DNA of 64,000 nucleotides, taken from NCBI GenBank assembly GCA_000621905.1, contig JHXB01000001.1, positions 372,001-436,000 on the forward strand, read 5' to 3'. This stretch comes from Lachnospiraceae bacterium NC2004 (GTDB taxonomy: Bacteria > Bacillota > Clostridia > Lachnospirales > Lachnospiraceae). The notes beneath the pieces are model-generated. The model saw nothing but the letters and a program-made list of their open reading frames with translations, did not search any database and was not told the DNA's origin. Position 1 is the first letter of the stretch. Each line of letters begins with the position of its first letter. Below, in pieces: positions 18,344 through 26,677 of this stretch. Made by a program: the position numbers and the translations under genes.

Positions 18344-19089
18344 TGGTTAGATTGGATAAGTTCCTTGCTGAGATGGGCAAGGGCACAAGAAGCGAGATTA
18401 AGAAATATATTAAGCAGGGAAGAGTCAGAGTTAACGACAAGGTTGTTAAGGCAGCGGATTTAAAGATTGATCCTGACTCTTGTCTGGTTACATTTGACGA
18501 TGTTAAGGTAGCATATGAGGAGTATGTCTATTATATGCTTAATAAGCCTAAAGGTGTGGTTTCTGCAACTTCAGACAATCGCAATAAGACGGTTATTGAT
18601 ATCATATCCAAAGATGACAGGCGGCGTGACTTATTCCCGATGGGAAGACTTGACATTGATACGACAGGACTTCTTATAATCTCTAACGATGGCGAGCTGA
18701 GTCACAGATTGCTTAGTCCTAAGTATCATGTTGACAAATGTTACTATGCTGTTGTTGAAGGTATGGTGACTGAGGATGATGTAGACACTCTTAAAGAGCC
18801 GGTTAACATCGGAAGTGAAGAGGAACCGATGCTTACCATGCCGGCTGTGTTAGAGATTGTAAGTGCCGGAGAAGATAAGTCAGAAGTTTATCTTACGATT
18901 AAAGAGGGTAAGTATCATCAGGTTAAGAGGATGATGGCTAAGATTAATCATCAGGTTATGGAGCTTAAAAGAGTGACATTTGGAGGGCTTAAGCTTGATG
19001 AGAAGTTAAAAGAGGGCGAATATAGAAGGCTCAGTGAGGAAGAAGTTTCCATGTTAAAAGATCCTTCGGAACAAAGTTCCTCAGGATGA
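18343..19089 (+). CDS. RsuA/RluB-family pseudouridine synthase with repeat-encoded C-terminus
   Basis: From the ATG at 18343 (overlapping the gpsA stop; a TTG at 18340 is possible) the product is 248 residues. It has an N-terminal S4 domain (MVRLDKFLAEMGKGTRSEIK), the linking KPKGVVSATSD and the catalytic GRLDIDTTGLLIISNDGEL. It modifies a uridine in rRNA or tRNA; an RsuA/RluE/RluB-type target is likely but not fixed. The last 10 residues, DPSEQSSSG plus the preceding lysine, and the stop TGA are encoded by a copy of the dispersed palindromic repeat at 19056-19091, so the original C-terminus has probably been replaced. Confidence 0.88.
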   Translation: MVRLDKFLAEMGKGTRSEIKKYIKQGRVRVNDKVVKAADLKIDPDSCLVTFDDVKVAYEEYVYYMLNKPKGVVSATSDNRNKTVIDIISKDDRRRDLFPMGRLDIDTTGLLIISNDGELSHRLLSPKYHVDKCYYAVVEGMVTEDDVDTLKEPVNIGSEEEPMLTMPAVLEIVSAGEDKSEVYLTIKEGKYHQVKRMMAKINHQVMELKRVTFGGLKLDEKLKEGEYRRLSEEEVSMLKDPSEQSSSG

Positions 19090-19091
19090 CA
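19056..19091 (-). repeat. Dispersed palindromic repeat copy inside the 3' end of a coding gene
   Basis: AAAAGATCCTTCGGAACAAA begins the copy and CTCAGGATGACA ends it. The centre forms GGAAC-AAA-GTTCC. It reads through as the final codons and stop of the pseudouridine synthase gene that starts at 18343. Orientation is opposite to TGTCATCC-first copies. Confidence 0.85.
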
Positions 19092-19133
19092 TAAAATAAT
19101 TCTAGCGGAGCACAGCGTGCTCCATAAAATAAT
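19091..19133. repeat. Hairpin flanked by direct repeats
   Basis: GGAGCAC-AGC-GTGCTCC (19107-19123) is a perfect 7-bp hairpin, flanked by ATAAAATAAT at 19091-19100 and again at 19124-19133. It lacks a T run, so it is not an ordinary terminator. Confidence 0.55.
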
Positions 19134-19160
19134 ATGATTTAGAATTAAAAAGGTAATGAT

Positions 19161-19736
19161 ATGGATAAAGGCAGCTACGGATACATGAACAACTACAAAA
19201 TGAAGCACGGTATCGCTTTACTTATTTATGCGGTGATTATCGGTGTGTTAATTGTCATCGGCAAGCTTAATGTCCTTGACAATGTCACCGTGTCAGCTGT
19301 ATTGGTTGTGCTTGCTATTCTTATGGTGCTTCCTGCCGCTAAGCATTTCATTGCCGCAATTATCGTTATTAGTTATAAATCTGCAACCAAGAGTGATATT
19401 GATTATTTTGATGAGATTACCAAAGATATTAAGACGGGTATAAGTATATATGATCTGACACTTTCTTCAGAGGAGAAGATATACTATACTCCTTATATAT
19501 ATGTTAACGGCAATAATCTATACTGCCTCTATGTTAATGTCAACAAGGCAGGGATGGACACCATCAAGTCATATATCAACAAGATATTATATAATCATGG
19601 CTATGACATGAATATAATTATGTGTAAAGATGTTGAGAGCATGAATAAGGCGCTTTCAGAGGCTGTACCTGATGAAGATCAGGATGACAAGGCTCTTAAC
19701 AATTTAAAAGAACTCCTTTTGGGGTACAATGTATAA
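19161..19736 (+). CDS. Uncharacterised two-helix membrane protein
   Basis: I do not recognise this 191-residue protein. Residues about 17-35 and 41-72 are hydrophobic, giving two (perhaps three) membrane helices near the N-terminus, followed by a soluble domain of about 115 residues (DIDYFDEITKDIKTGISIYDLTLS ... ) rich in Asp, Lys, Tyr and Asn. The soluble part has a repeated beta-then-helix look (KIYYTPYIYVNGNNLYCLYV, then a helix), and ends acidic (AVPDEDQDDK). Start at ATG 19161 with AAAAGG upstream. It sits between two pseudouridine synthase genes, 10 bases before the second, and is probably cotranscribed with it. Confidence 0.75.
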   Translation: MDKGSYGYMNNYKMKHGIALLIYAVIIGVLIVIGKLNVLDNVTVSAVLVVLAILMVLPAAKHFIAAIIVISYKSATKSDIDYFDEITKDIKTGISIYDLTLSSEEKIYYTPYIYVNGNNLYCLYVNVNKAGMDTIKSYINKILYNHGYDMNIIMCKDVESMNKALSEAVPDEDQDDKALNNLKELLLGYNV

Positions 19737-19745
19737 AGGACATTT

Positions 19746-20726
19746 ATGAAAGAGATAATTATTGATAAGAATGCAAATGACAAGCGCCTGGATAAATTTC
19801 TAACAAAGCTTTTATGTCAGTCGAGTAAGAGCTTTATCTACAAGATGCTTAGAAAGAAGAATATAGTACTTAACGACAAGAAGGCTACCGGTAATGAGAT
19901 ACTTAAAACCGGTGACATTATTAAGATATATTTTTCTGATGAGACCTATAATAAGTTAACAACTCCTGTAAAGGAGATTACATTTCCTGATATTCCAAGA
20001 GAATTTAGTGTAATATACGAAGATGAGGATGTTATTGTTATTAACAAGTGGGCCAATGTATTTTCGCAAAAGGCCAAAGACAGTGACATTTCCATAAATG
20101 AATACATGCTTAGTTATCTGTATAAGAATGGCAAGATTAGTGATGAATCCCTTAAGACCTTTAAGCCGTCTGTGTTAAATCGCTTAGACAGGAATACCAC
20201 AGGTATTATAATCGGAGGATGTTCCTTGAAGGGAAGCCAGGTTTTGTCAAAGGCTCTAAAGCACAGAACGATAGATAAGTACTATCTCGCTATAGTTAAA
20301 GGCAGGGTTGATAAGAATATCAGCCTTAAGTCATATCTTTATAAGGATGAAGAGACTAACAAGGTTTATGTATCTGATAAGCCTGATATAGATAAGATGA
20401 GTCTTTATAAGCCGATAGAGACAGAATATGAGGTTATTAAGGCCAATGATAATATTTCCTTGATTAAGGTTCACCTTATAACCGGTAAGACGCACCAGAT
20501 CAGGGCACACCTAAGTTATATAGGGCATCCGCTTGTTGGTGATATGAAATACGGCGATTCAAGTGTTAATAAGCATTACAGGGAGAGTTTTGGCATAACG
20601 AGGCAGATGCTTCACGCGTATGAACTTGATATACCGGATGACTTTGAGATCGAGAGCATCAAGGGTAAGAAGTTTATTATAGATATGCCAAAAGATATGC
20701 AGAGGGTATCTGATAGTATTAATTAG
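19746..20726 (+). CDS. RluC/RluD-family pseudouridine synthase
   Basis: The 326-residue protein has an S4 domain (NDKRLDKFLTKLLCQSSKSF, 11-30) and a catalytic domain with NRLDRNTTGIIIGG (about 145-158), whose aspartate is the expected nucleophile. HLITGKTHQIRAHLSYIGHPLVG is the C-terminal family motif. It isomerises uridines in 23S rRNA; RluC or RluD specificity cannot be assigned by eye. GGACATTT lies before the ATG. It is followed 9 bases later by recU and is the third pseudouridine synthase gene within 14 kb. Confidence 0.9.
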   Translation: MKEIIIDKNANDKRLDKFLTKLLCQSSKSFIYKMLRKKNIVLNDKKATGNEILKTGDIIKIYFSDETYNKLTTPVKEITFPDIPREFSVIYEDEDVIVINKWANVFSQKAKDSDISINEYMLSYLYKNGKISDESLKTFKPSVLNRLDRNTTGIIIGGCSLKGSQVLSKALKHRTIDKYYLAIVKGRVDKNISLKSYLYKDEETNKVYVSDKPDIDKMSLYKPIETEYEVIKANDNISLIKVHLITGKTHQIRAHLSYIGHPLVGDMKYGDSSVNKHYRESFGITRQMLHAYELDIPDDFEIESIKGKKFIIDMPKDMQRVSDSIN

Positions 20727-20735
20727 GAGAGATAT

Positions 20736-21269
20736 ATGGCTACATGGAATTCAAGAGGTCTTAGGGGTTCAACCCTAGAGGAAGTTATCAATATAACAAA
20801 TGATAAGTTTAGGCAGTCTAATCTCGCTTTGGTTACTAAGATTCCTACGCCAATTAAGCCTGTTAAGATGGATTCTATGTCGCACAGGATAACATTGGCT
20901 TACTTTGAAGAGAAGAGTACGGTCGATTATGTGGGCGTGGTTCAGGGAATTCCGATATGCTTTGACGCCAAGAACTGCGAGAGTGATACATTTGCCATGT
21001 CTAATCTTCATGAGCATCAGCTTAAGTATATGCTTGATTTTGAGAAGCAGGGTGGTGTTGCCTTCTTCTTGGTTTATTTTGCCAAGAGGAATGTGTATTA
21101 TTATCTGACATTAAGGGAGGCCACATATCATGTTGATGGTAGGGAAGAGTTTAAGAAGCATATATCATTTGATGAGATAGATAAGGACTATATTATACCG
21201 GTTGAGAAGAATCTGTATGTCAATTATCTTAAGATTTTGGAGAAAGATGTCAATTATAGGGGAATTTAG
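20736..21269 (+). CDS. recU: Holliday junction resolvase RecU
   Basis: The 177-residue protein matches RecU of Firmicutes, which cuts Holliday junctions during recombinational repair and chromosome segregation. Matching regions are NSRGLRGSTLEEVINITNDKF at the start, KIPTPIKPV (39-47), DYVGVVQGIPICFDAKNCES (about 63-82, with D76 and K78 in the nuclease site) and LHEHQLKYM. Length is close to the family norm. GGAGAG precedes the ATG. RecU usually lies by pbp1a in Bacillus; here it ends a run of RNA-modification genes and is followed by the his promoter. Confidence 0.88.
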   Translation: MATWNSRGLRGSTLEEVINITNDKFRQSNLALVTKIPTPIKPVKMDSMSHRITLAYFEEKSTVDYVGVVQGIPICFDAKNCESDTFAMSNLHEHQLKYMLDFEKQGGVAFFLVYFAKRNVYYYLTLREATYHVDGREEFKKHISFDEIDKDYIIPVEKNLYVNYLKILEKDVNYRGI

Positions 21270-21272
21270 AGT

Positions 21273-21301
21273 TTGAATATATCAGACATTTGTGATATAC
21301 T
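21273..21301 (+). promoter_or_regulatory. Sigma-A promoter for the his operon
   Basis: TTGAAT (21273-21278), a 17-base spacer and TATACT (21296-21301), with TGA directly before the -10 (extended -10). It lies four bases after recU and 110 bases before hisZ. The transcript would begin just before the two dispersed repeats. Confidence 0.7.
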
Positions 21302-21314
21302 ACTGTTTTCGGAG

Positions 21315-21343
21315 AAAGATTCTTCGCTGCGCTCAGAATGACA
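21315..21343 (-). repeat. Dispersed palindromic repeat copy (first of a head-to-head pair)
   Basis: AAAGATTCTTCGCTGCGCTC onward to AATGACA. It lies in the predicted hisZ leader, 9 bases from an oppositely oriented copy, so the pair can fold into one long imperfect stem. Confidence 0.82.
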
Positions 21344-21352
21344 AGTTCTATG

Positions 21353-21386
21353 TGTCATCCTGAGGAACTTTGTTCCGAAGGATCTT
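21353..21386 (+). repeat. Dispersed palindromic repeat copy (second of a head-to-head pair)
   Basis: TGTCATCCTGAGGAACTTTG onward to AAGGATCTT, with the centre GGAAC-TTT-GTTCC. It is nearly the exact reverse complement of the copy inside the pseudouridine synthase gene at 19056-19091, and ends 13 bases before the hisZ ribosome-binding site. Confidence 0.85.
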
Positions 21387-21411
21387 AAAATATATATTAA
21401 GGAGATTTAGT

Positions 21412-22677
21412 ATGGGTTTAGATAACAGGATTCATACCCCTGAGGGATTGAGAGATATATATGGTAAGGAGCTTAAACTTAAGTCTTTTATAGAAGACAG
21501 GCTTTTGGATGTATTAAAGCTATACCATTACGATATGATTGAGACGCCGTTAATTGAGTATTTTAACGTGTTTAACGGTGAGAAGGGTACTGCTTCAAGC
21601 AATCAGATGTATAAGCTCTTTGACAGGGAGAATAACACTCTTGTTATCAGACCTGATATAACACCTTCGATTGCAAGGAGTGTCGCTAAGTATTTTGCAA
21701 ATGAAAAACTTCACATAAGACTGTCATATAAGGGACAGACCTTTATGAACAGACCGAGACTTCATGGTAATCTTAACGGAGTGACTCAGCTTGGTGCCGA
21801 GCTTATCGGAGATGACGAGAGCGCTGCTGATGGCGAGATTCTTTCTATGGCTGTTGAATCTATGCTTAAGCTTGGACTTAGTGAGTTCCAGGTTTCTGTT
21901 GGACAGGTTGATTTCTTTAGAGGAATCGTAGAAGAGTATAAGTTAGATGACGCTTCTAAAGAGGCGTTAAGAGACGCTATTGTCAATAACAAGATATTTG
22001 TTGTTAAGGATCTTTCTAAAAAAGCCGGCATTCCTAATGATGCGGTTGAGATTCTTTCAGGTATGGCGTCATCATTTGACAATGATGAGATGTTAGCAAA
22101 GGCTAAGGGTTGTGTAAACAACGATACTTCTTTAGCGGCTATAGAGAGACTTGAGAAGGTATATCAGATATTGAAGCTATATGGATATGAGAAGTATGTA
22201 AGTTTTGATCTCTCGCTTTTGTCTGATTATGATTACTATTCAGGTATTGTGTTTAAGGGATATACATATGGATCGGGTTCGCCTGTCGTAGGCGGTGGAA
22301 GATATAACGGGCTTATCTCTAAGTTCGGAGTGGACATGCCTAGTGTCGGATACGCATTTGTTGTTGATGAGCTTATGTTTGCTTTGTCTAATCAGAATCT
22401 TTTACTCTCAGATGGTGAAGACGGAATTATGGTTCTTTACGATAATGACGATCTTAACGATGCGATAAGTGCTGCTAAAGCCATAAGAGAGAAGGATATG
22501 AGCGTGCTTCTTATGAGAAAGTCTTCAAGAAGTACGATTGATGAATATATTGCTCATGCATTGACTCATGAGATATCAAAGATTGTCTACATTTCTGAAG
22601 ATATTAAGCTTATCAATGCAGAAGATAAGTCAGAGAAGGCGTTGAGCCTTGATGATGTATTAGGAGGTGCCCTATGA
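21412..22677 (+). CDS. hisZ: ATP phosphoribosyltransferase regulatory subunit HisZ
   Basis: The 421-residue protein is a histidyl-tRNA synthetase paralogue: TPEGLRDIYGKELKLK near the N-terminus, motif 2-like NTLVIRPDITPSIARSVAKYF (about 81-101) and YYSGIVFKGYTYGSGSPVVGGGRY (about 288-311). It lacks the anticodon-binding domain. HisZ binds short-form HisG and is needed for its activity and histidine feedback. AAGGAG (21399-21404) sets the ATG at 21412; an upstream in-frame TTG at 21370 lies inside the repeat. It overlaps hisG by four bases. Confidence 0.95.
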   Translation: MGLDNRIHTPEGLRDIYGKELKLKSFIEDRLLDVLKLYHYDMIETPLIEYFNVFNGEKGTASSNQMYKLFDRENNTLVIRPDITPSIARSVAKYFANEKLHIRLSYKGQTFMNRPRLHGNLNGVTQLGAELIGDDESAADGEILSMAVESMLKLGLSEFQVSVGQVDFFRGIVEEYKLDDASKEALRDAIVNNKIFVVKDLSKKAGIPNDAVEILSGMASSFDNDEMLAKAKGCVNNDTSLAAIERLEKVYQILKLYGYEKYVSFDLSLLSDYDYYSGIVFKGYTYGSGSPVVGGGRYNGLISKFGVDMPSVGYAFVVDELMFALSNQNLLLSDGEDGIMVLYDNDDLNDAISAAKAIREKDMSVLLMRKSSRSTIDEYIAHALTHEISKIVYISEDIKLINAEDKSEKALSLDDVLGGAL

Positions 22678-23321
22678 AATATTTAACATTTGCTCTTGCT
22701 AAGGGCCGGCTTGCCTTTAAGGCTTTAGAGTTATTAGAGCAGACCGGCATCACCTGTGAGGAGATGAAGGACAAGGACACGAGAAAGCTTATATTTACCA
22801 ATGAGGAGCTTAAGCTTAAGTTTTTCTTATCTAAGGCTACCGATGTTCCTACTTATGTTGAGCTTGGGGCAGCGGATATCGGTGTTGTTGGATATGACAC
22901 TATCTTAGAAGAGGGCAGAAACATATACGAGGTACTTGATTTAGGATTTGGCAAATGCAGAATGTGCGTGTGTGGACCTGAGTCCGCAAGAAGTATACTT
23001 GACAGCCACGAGATGATTCATGTGGCTTCTAAGTACCCTAATATAGCCAAGGATTATTTTCATAATGTAAGACAGCAGACAGCCGAGATTATCAAGCTTA
23101 ACGGTTCGGTTGAACTTGCTCCTATAGTAGGGCTTTCTGATGTCATTGTAGATATAGTTGAAACAGGAACTACTCTAAAAGAGAACGGTCTCACAGTATT
23201 AGAGGAGATATGCCCTTTGTCTGCAAGGGTTGTTGTTAACCAGGTTAGCATGAGACTTGAGCAGGAGAGGATTAGAGACATTATCACTAAAGTTAACAAT
23301 GTGATAAACGGAGGTAATTAA
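22674..23321 (+). CDS. hisG: ATP phosphoribosyltransferase, short form (HisG)
   Basis: The 215-residue catalytic subunit lacks the C-terminal regulatory domain of long HisG, consistent with hisZ directly upstream. Motifs include LTFALAKGRLAFKALELLE (3-21), ELGAADIGVVGYDTILE and VELAPIVGLSDVIVDIVETGTTLKENGL, the phosphoribosyl-binding segment. It joins ATP and PRPP in the first step of histidine synthesis. AGGAGGTG precedes the ATG, which overlaps the hisZ stop (ATGA), indicating translational coupling in matched amounts. Confidence 0.97.
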   Translation: MKYLTFALAKGRLAFKALELLEQTGITCEEMKDKDTRKLIFTNEELKLKFFLSKATDVPTYVELGAADIGVVGYDTILEEGRNIYEVLDLGFGKCRMCVCGPESARSILDSHEMIHVASKYPNIAKDYFHNVRQQTAEIIKLNGSVELAPIVGLSDVIVDIVETGTTLKENGLTVLEEICPLSARVVVNQVSMRLEQERIRDIITKVNNVINGGN

Positions 23322-23322
23322 T

Positions 23323-24609
23323 ATGCAAAGAGTTGAAGTTAAAGACGGAGATATAAGCTCAATATTAGAGAAGCTTATGAAGAGAAGCCCTAGCCAGTAC
23401 CCTGAGTACGAGCAGACTGTTAAGGATATCTTAGCAGATGTTCTTGATAACGGTGATGAGGCTTTGTTTAAGTACACTAAGAAGTTTGATAAGGCAGACC
23501 TTACTAAAGATACAATTAAGGTTACCGAAGCCGAGATTAAGGAAGCATACGAGAAGGTTGATGATTCCTTGATTGAGGTTATGAGAAAAGCCCTTAAGAA
23601 TGTTAAGGAGTTTCACGAGAAGCAGCTTACTAACAGCTGGTTTAATACAACTGAGAACGGTACATTGCTTGGACAGAAGATTACACCATTAGAGATAGTT
23701 GGTGTATATGTGCCGGGAGGTAAGGCAGCTTACCCTTCATCAGTTCTTATGAATGTTATTCCTGCTCATGTTGCAGGAGTTCCTAATATTGTTATGTGTA
23801 CGCCTTGCGGTGCAGATGGCAAGGTTACACCTACTACTTTGGTTGCTGCTAAAGAGGCGGGAGTTGGCGACATTTTCAAAGTCGGCGGAGCACAGGCTAT
23901 CGGAGCTATGGCATACGGTACCGAGTCGGTTCCTAAGGTAGATAAGATTGTTGGTCCCGGTAACATTTTCGTGGCGTTAGCCAAGAAGTCGGTATATGGA
24001 CATGTAAGTATTGATTCAATCGCAGGCCCTAGTGAGGTTATGTGTATTGCAGACGAGACTGCCAATCCACACTTCATTGCTGCAGATCTCATATCTCAGG
24101 CAGAGCATGACGAACTCGCTTCAGCAACCCTTGTAACTACAAGCGTTGAGATTGCTGACAAGGTTAGCGAGGAGATAGAAGAGTATCTAAAGACTTTATC
24201 AAGGGCTGATATTATAAGAAAGTCTCTTGATAATTTCGGGTTCCAGCTTATTGCCAAGGATATCGAGCAGGCAGTAGCAATTACCAATGCTATTGCGCCT
24301 GAGCACCTTGAGATAGTAACTAAGGATCCTTTCTATGTTATGACTAAGGTTAAGAACGCGGGTGCTATCTTCCTTGGAGAGTATTCATCTGAGCCTTTAG
24401 GAGATTATTTTGCAGGTCCTAACCATGTGCTTCCTACTAACGGTACAGCTAAGTTCTTCTCACCGTTAAATGTTGACGATTTCGTTAAGAAGTCAAGCGT
24501 TATCTACTATAGCAAGGAGGCTTTAGAGCCAATTAAGGATGACATTATAGCATTTGCAGAGGCAGAGCAGCTTACAGCACATGCCAATGCAATAAGAGTG
24601 CGTTTTTAG
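23323..24609 (+). CDS. hisD: Histidinol dehydrogenase
   Basis: The 428-residue enzyme oxidises histidinol to histidine in the last two steps of the pathway, using NAD and zinc. Signatures are [18 protein letters not shown] (about 127-144), [28 protein letters not shown] in the middle, [15 protein letters not shown] (zinc ligands), and APEHLEI with GPNHVLPT near the C-terminus. Length is normal. The ATG at 23323 follows GGAGG closely after the hisG stop. Confidence 0.97.
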   Translation: MQRVEVKDGDISSILEKLMKRSPSQYPEYEQTVKDILADVLDNGDEALFKYTKKFDKADLTKDTIKVTEAEIKEAYEKVDDSLIEVMRKALKNVKEFHEKQLTNSWFNTTENGTLLGQKITPLEIVGVYVPGGKAAYPSSVLMNVIPAHVAGVPNIVMCTPCGADGKVTPTTLVAAKEAGVGDIFKVGGAQAIGAMAYGTESVPKVDKIVGPGNIFVALAKKSVYGHVSIDSIAGPSEVMCIADETANPHFIAADLISQAEHDELASATLVTTSVEIADKVSEEIEEYLKTLSRADIIRKSLDNFGFQLIAKDIEQAVAITNAIAPEHLEIVTKDPFYVMTKVKNAGAIFLGEYSSEPLGDYFAGPNHVLPTNGTAKFFSPLNVDDFVKKSSVIYYSKEALEPIKDDIIAFAEAEQLTAHANAIRVRF

Positions 24610-24613
24610 GATA

Positions 24614-24642
24614 TAGACAAATAATGGATATTTTTGTATACT
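24614..24642 (+). promoter_or_regulatory. Possible internal promoter for hisB-hisIE
   Basis: TAGACA (24614-24619), a 17-base spacer and TATACT (24637-24642), starting five bases after the hisD stop and 105 bases before hisB. As with the main his promoter, a dispersed repeat lies between it and the first gene. Confidence 0.5.
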
Positions 24643-24681
24643 GTACTTTATGGCATGCAAGCAGGTGTAATTGTGAGTGGT

Positions 24682-24714
24682 AAGATCCTTCGGGCAAGAG
24701 CCCTCAGGATGACA
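24682..24714 (-). repeat. Dispersed palindromic repeat copy in the hisD-hisB gap
   Basis: AAGATCCTTCGGGCAAGAGC onward to AGGATGACA. The centre is GGGC-AAGA-GCCC, a different sequence from the other copies but still self-complementary. Confidence 0.85.
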
Positions 24715-24746
24715 TGATACTATTAGGATAGTTAGGAGGATTAGAT

Positions 24747-25355
24747 ATGGCAGATGAAGATAAAGAGAGAAAGATAAGCTTAGCAAGAAAGACGTCAGAG
24801 ACTGATATCAGACTGGATTTTAGTCTTGATGGTACCGGCAAGGCCTCTGTCAATACCGGTATAGGTTTCTTTGATCATATGCTTGAGAGCTTTGCAAAGC
24901 ACGGGCTTTTTGATATAAAGGTATCTGTCAAGGGTGATTTGGTGGTTGACTGCCATCATACTATCGAGGATACAGGTATTGTGCTCGGTCAGGCTATAAG
25001 AAAGGCTTGCGGTGACAAGAAGGGCATGAAGAGGTTCGGTTCGTTTCTGCTTCCTATGGATGACACGCTTATTCTGTGTGCCATCGATATTTCAGGAAGA
25101 CCTTATCTTTCAGAGGATTTAAGGTTCACAACTGACAGAGTGGGATATTTTGATACAGAGATGGTTAGAGAGTTCTTCTATGCTGTATCATACAGTGCCG
25201 GCATGAATATACATTTTAAGCATATGAGTGGAGAGAACAATCACCATATTATAGAGGCGACATTTAAAGCATTTGCCAAGGCATTAGACGAGGCAACTCA
25301 GATTGATGAGCGTATAACCACAGTTCTTTCGACTAAGGGGACATTAGAGGGTTAA
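24747..25355 (+). CDS. hisB: Imidazoleglycerol-phosphate dehydratase
   Basis: The 202-residue monofunctional HisB has the manganese-binding histidine motifs GFFDHMLESFAKHGLFD (about 40-56), DCHHTIEDTGIVLGQA (about 71-86), and the mirrored second half with HFKHMSGENNHHIIEATFKAFA. It dehydrates imidazoleglycerol phosphate to imidazoleacetol phosphate. There is no histidinol-phosphatase domain. AGGAGG precedes the ATG. It is separated from hisD by 137 bases containing a promoter-like sequence and a dispersed repeat. Confidence 0.97.
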   Translation: MADEDKERKISLARKTSETDIRLDFSLDGTGKASVNTGIGFFDHMLESFAKHGLFDIKVSVKGDLVVDCHHTIEDTGIVLGQAIRKACGDKKGMKRFGSFLLPMDDTLILCAIDISGRPYLSEDLRFTTDRVGYFDTEMVREFFYAVSYSAGMNIHFKHMSGENNHHIIEATFKAFAKALDEATQIDERITTVLSTKGTLEG

Positions 25356-25403
25356 TTACATTTACAAATAGGGAGCAATATATTTAGAAAGTGAGGACAT
25401 ATC

Positions 25404-26660
25404 ATGGAATACACTAAACTAATTCCTACATTAAGTCTTAAAGATCCTATTAAGATGGCAACTTATTACAACGATTGCGGAGCTGACGAGGTTGCGTACT
25501 TTGACAGCCAGGCGTCTAAGGAAGGCAGAGAGCCAGATATTGAGTTAATCAAGAAGATTAAACGCTCTATAGATATTCCTCTTATATATTGCGGTGGCAT
25601 CAAGAAGTTAGAAGATGCCAAGAAGGTTTTGTATGCAGGTGCTGCTAAGATTTGTATGAAGTCGGCAGCGCTTAACAATCCTGACATTGTTAAGGAGATT
25701 TCTGACAGATTTGGTTCAGACAGAGTTATTATTACTATTGATATGAGCATGGACGACCCTGTAGGTTGGGCTAAGAAGGTTAAGGAGTTGGGTGCCGGAA
25801 GATTGTTTTTGCTTGGCGCCGATACCGAGACTTATGTAGATAAGGCCAACGAGATTAGAAATGCAGTTAATCTACCTATTATGGTTTCTATTCCTTATGA
25901 TGACTATAAGGATGTAGCTGGTGCTCTTTTATCAACAGGTGCTGAAGCTGGTGCTATTAACACTGAGGAGCTTTTGGATATTATGTCAATCAAGCAGGAG
26001 TGTGTTGATAAGGGTGTAGTTGTCAATACATTTAAGAGTGCCATTGAGTTTAGTGAGTTTAAGACTGATGATAAGGGGCTTGTTCCTTGTATTGTACAGA
26101 ATTATAAGACAGATGAAGTGTTAATGCTCGCTTATATGAACGAGGAGAGCTTTAATAAGACTATTGCTACCGGTAAGATGACTTATTTTAGCAGAAGCCG
26201 TAACAAGCTTTGGACAAAGGGCGAGGAGAGCGGACACTGGCAGTATGTCAAGTCTTTAGAGATTGACTGTGACAAGGATACTATCTTAGCCAAGGTTTCA
26301 CAGATTGGACCGGCTTGTCATACGGGTTCTAAGACTTGCTTCTTTACCGATCTTGTCCGTAAAGAGTATGATGATACCAATCCACTTACCGTATTTGAGG
26401 ATGTTTATAATGTCATTGTAGACAGAAAGAAGAATCCTAGGGAGGGTTCATATACCAATTATCTCTTTGACAAGGGAATCGACAAGATTCTTAAGAAAGT
26501 CGGTGAGGAGTGTACCGAGATAGTTATTGCCGCTAAGAATCCTGATGCAGAGGAGATTAAGTACGAGATTTCTGATTTTATGTATCACTGCATGGTGCTT
26601 ATGGTTGAGAGAGGTGTCACCTGGAAGGACATCACCGACGAGCTTGCAGAGAGAAGATAG
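25404..26660 (+). CDS. hisIE: HisIE with a degenerate HisF-like N-terminal domain
   Basis: The 418-residue protein has three parts. Residues 1 to about 210 follow HisF/HisA beta-alpha order ([39 protein letters not shown]), but the catalytic Asp position after IPTL is S11, the phosphate-binding loop after it is about 19 residues shorter than in HisF, and the second half-barrel is poorly conserved; D113 is retained. Residues about 218-325 are HisI (phosphoribosyl-AMP cyclohydrolase, [10 protein letters not shown] and [10 protein letters not shown] zinc cysteines) and about 330-418 HisE (phosphoribosyl-ATP pyrophosphatase, [16 protein letters not shown]). The HisI and HisE parts look active; the barrel does not. 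hisA, hisC, hisF and hisH are not in the window. Confidence 0.9.
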   Translation: MEYTKLIPTLSLKDPIKMATYYNDCGADEVAYFDSQASKEGREPDIELIKKIKRSIDIPLIYCGGIKKLEDAKKVLYAGAAKICMKSAALNNPDIVKEISDRFGSDRVIITIDMSMDDPVGWAKKVKELGAGRLFLLGADTETYVDKANEIRNAVNLPIMVSIPYDDYKDVAGALLSTGAEAGAINTEELLDIMSIKQECVDKGVVVNTFKSAIEFSEFKTDDKGLVPCIVQNYKTDEVLMLAYMNEESFNKTIATGKMTYFSRSRNKLWTKGEESGHWQYVKSLEIDCDKDTILAKVSQIGPACHTGSKTCFFTDLVRKEYDDTNPLTVFEDVYNVIVDRKKNPREGSYTNYLFDKGIDKILKKVGEECTEIVIAAKNPDAEEIKYEISDFMYHCMVLMVERGVTWKDITDELAERR

Positions 26661-26677
26661 GTTATAATGGGTGCGTT

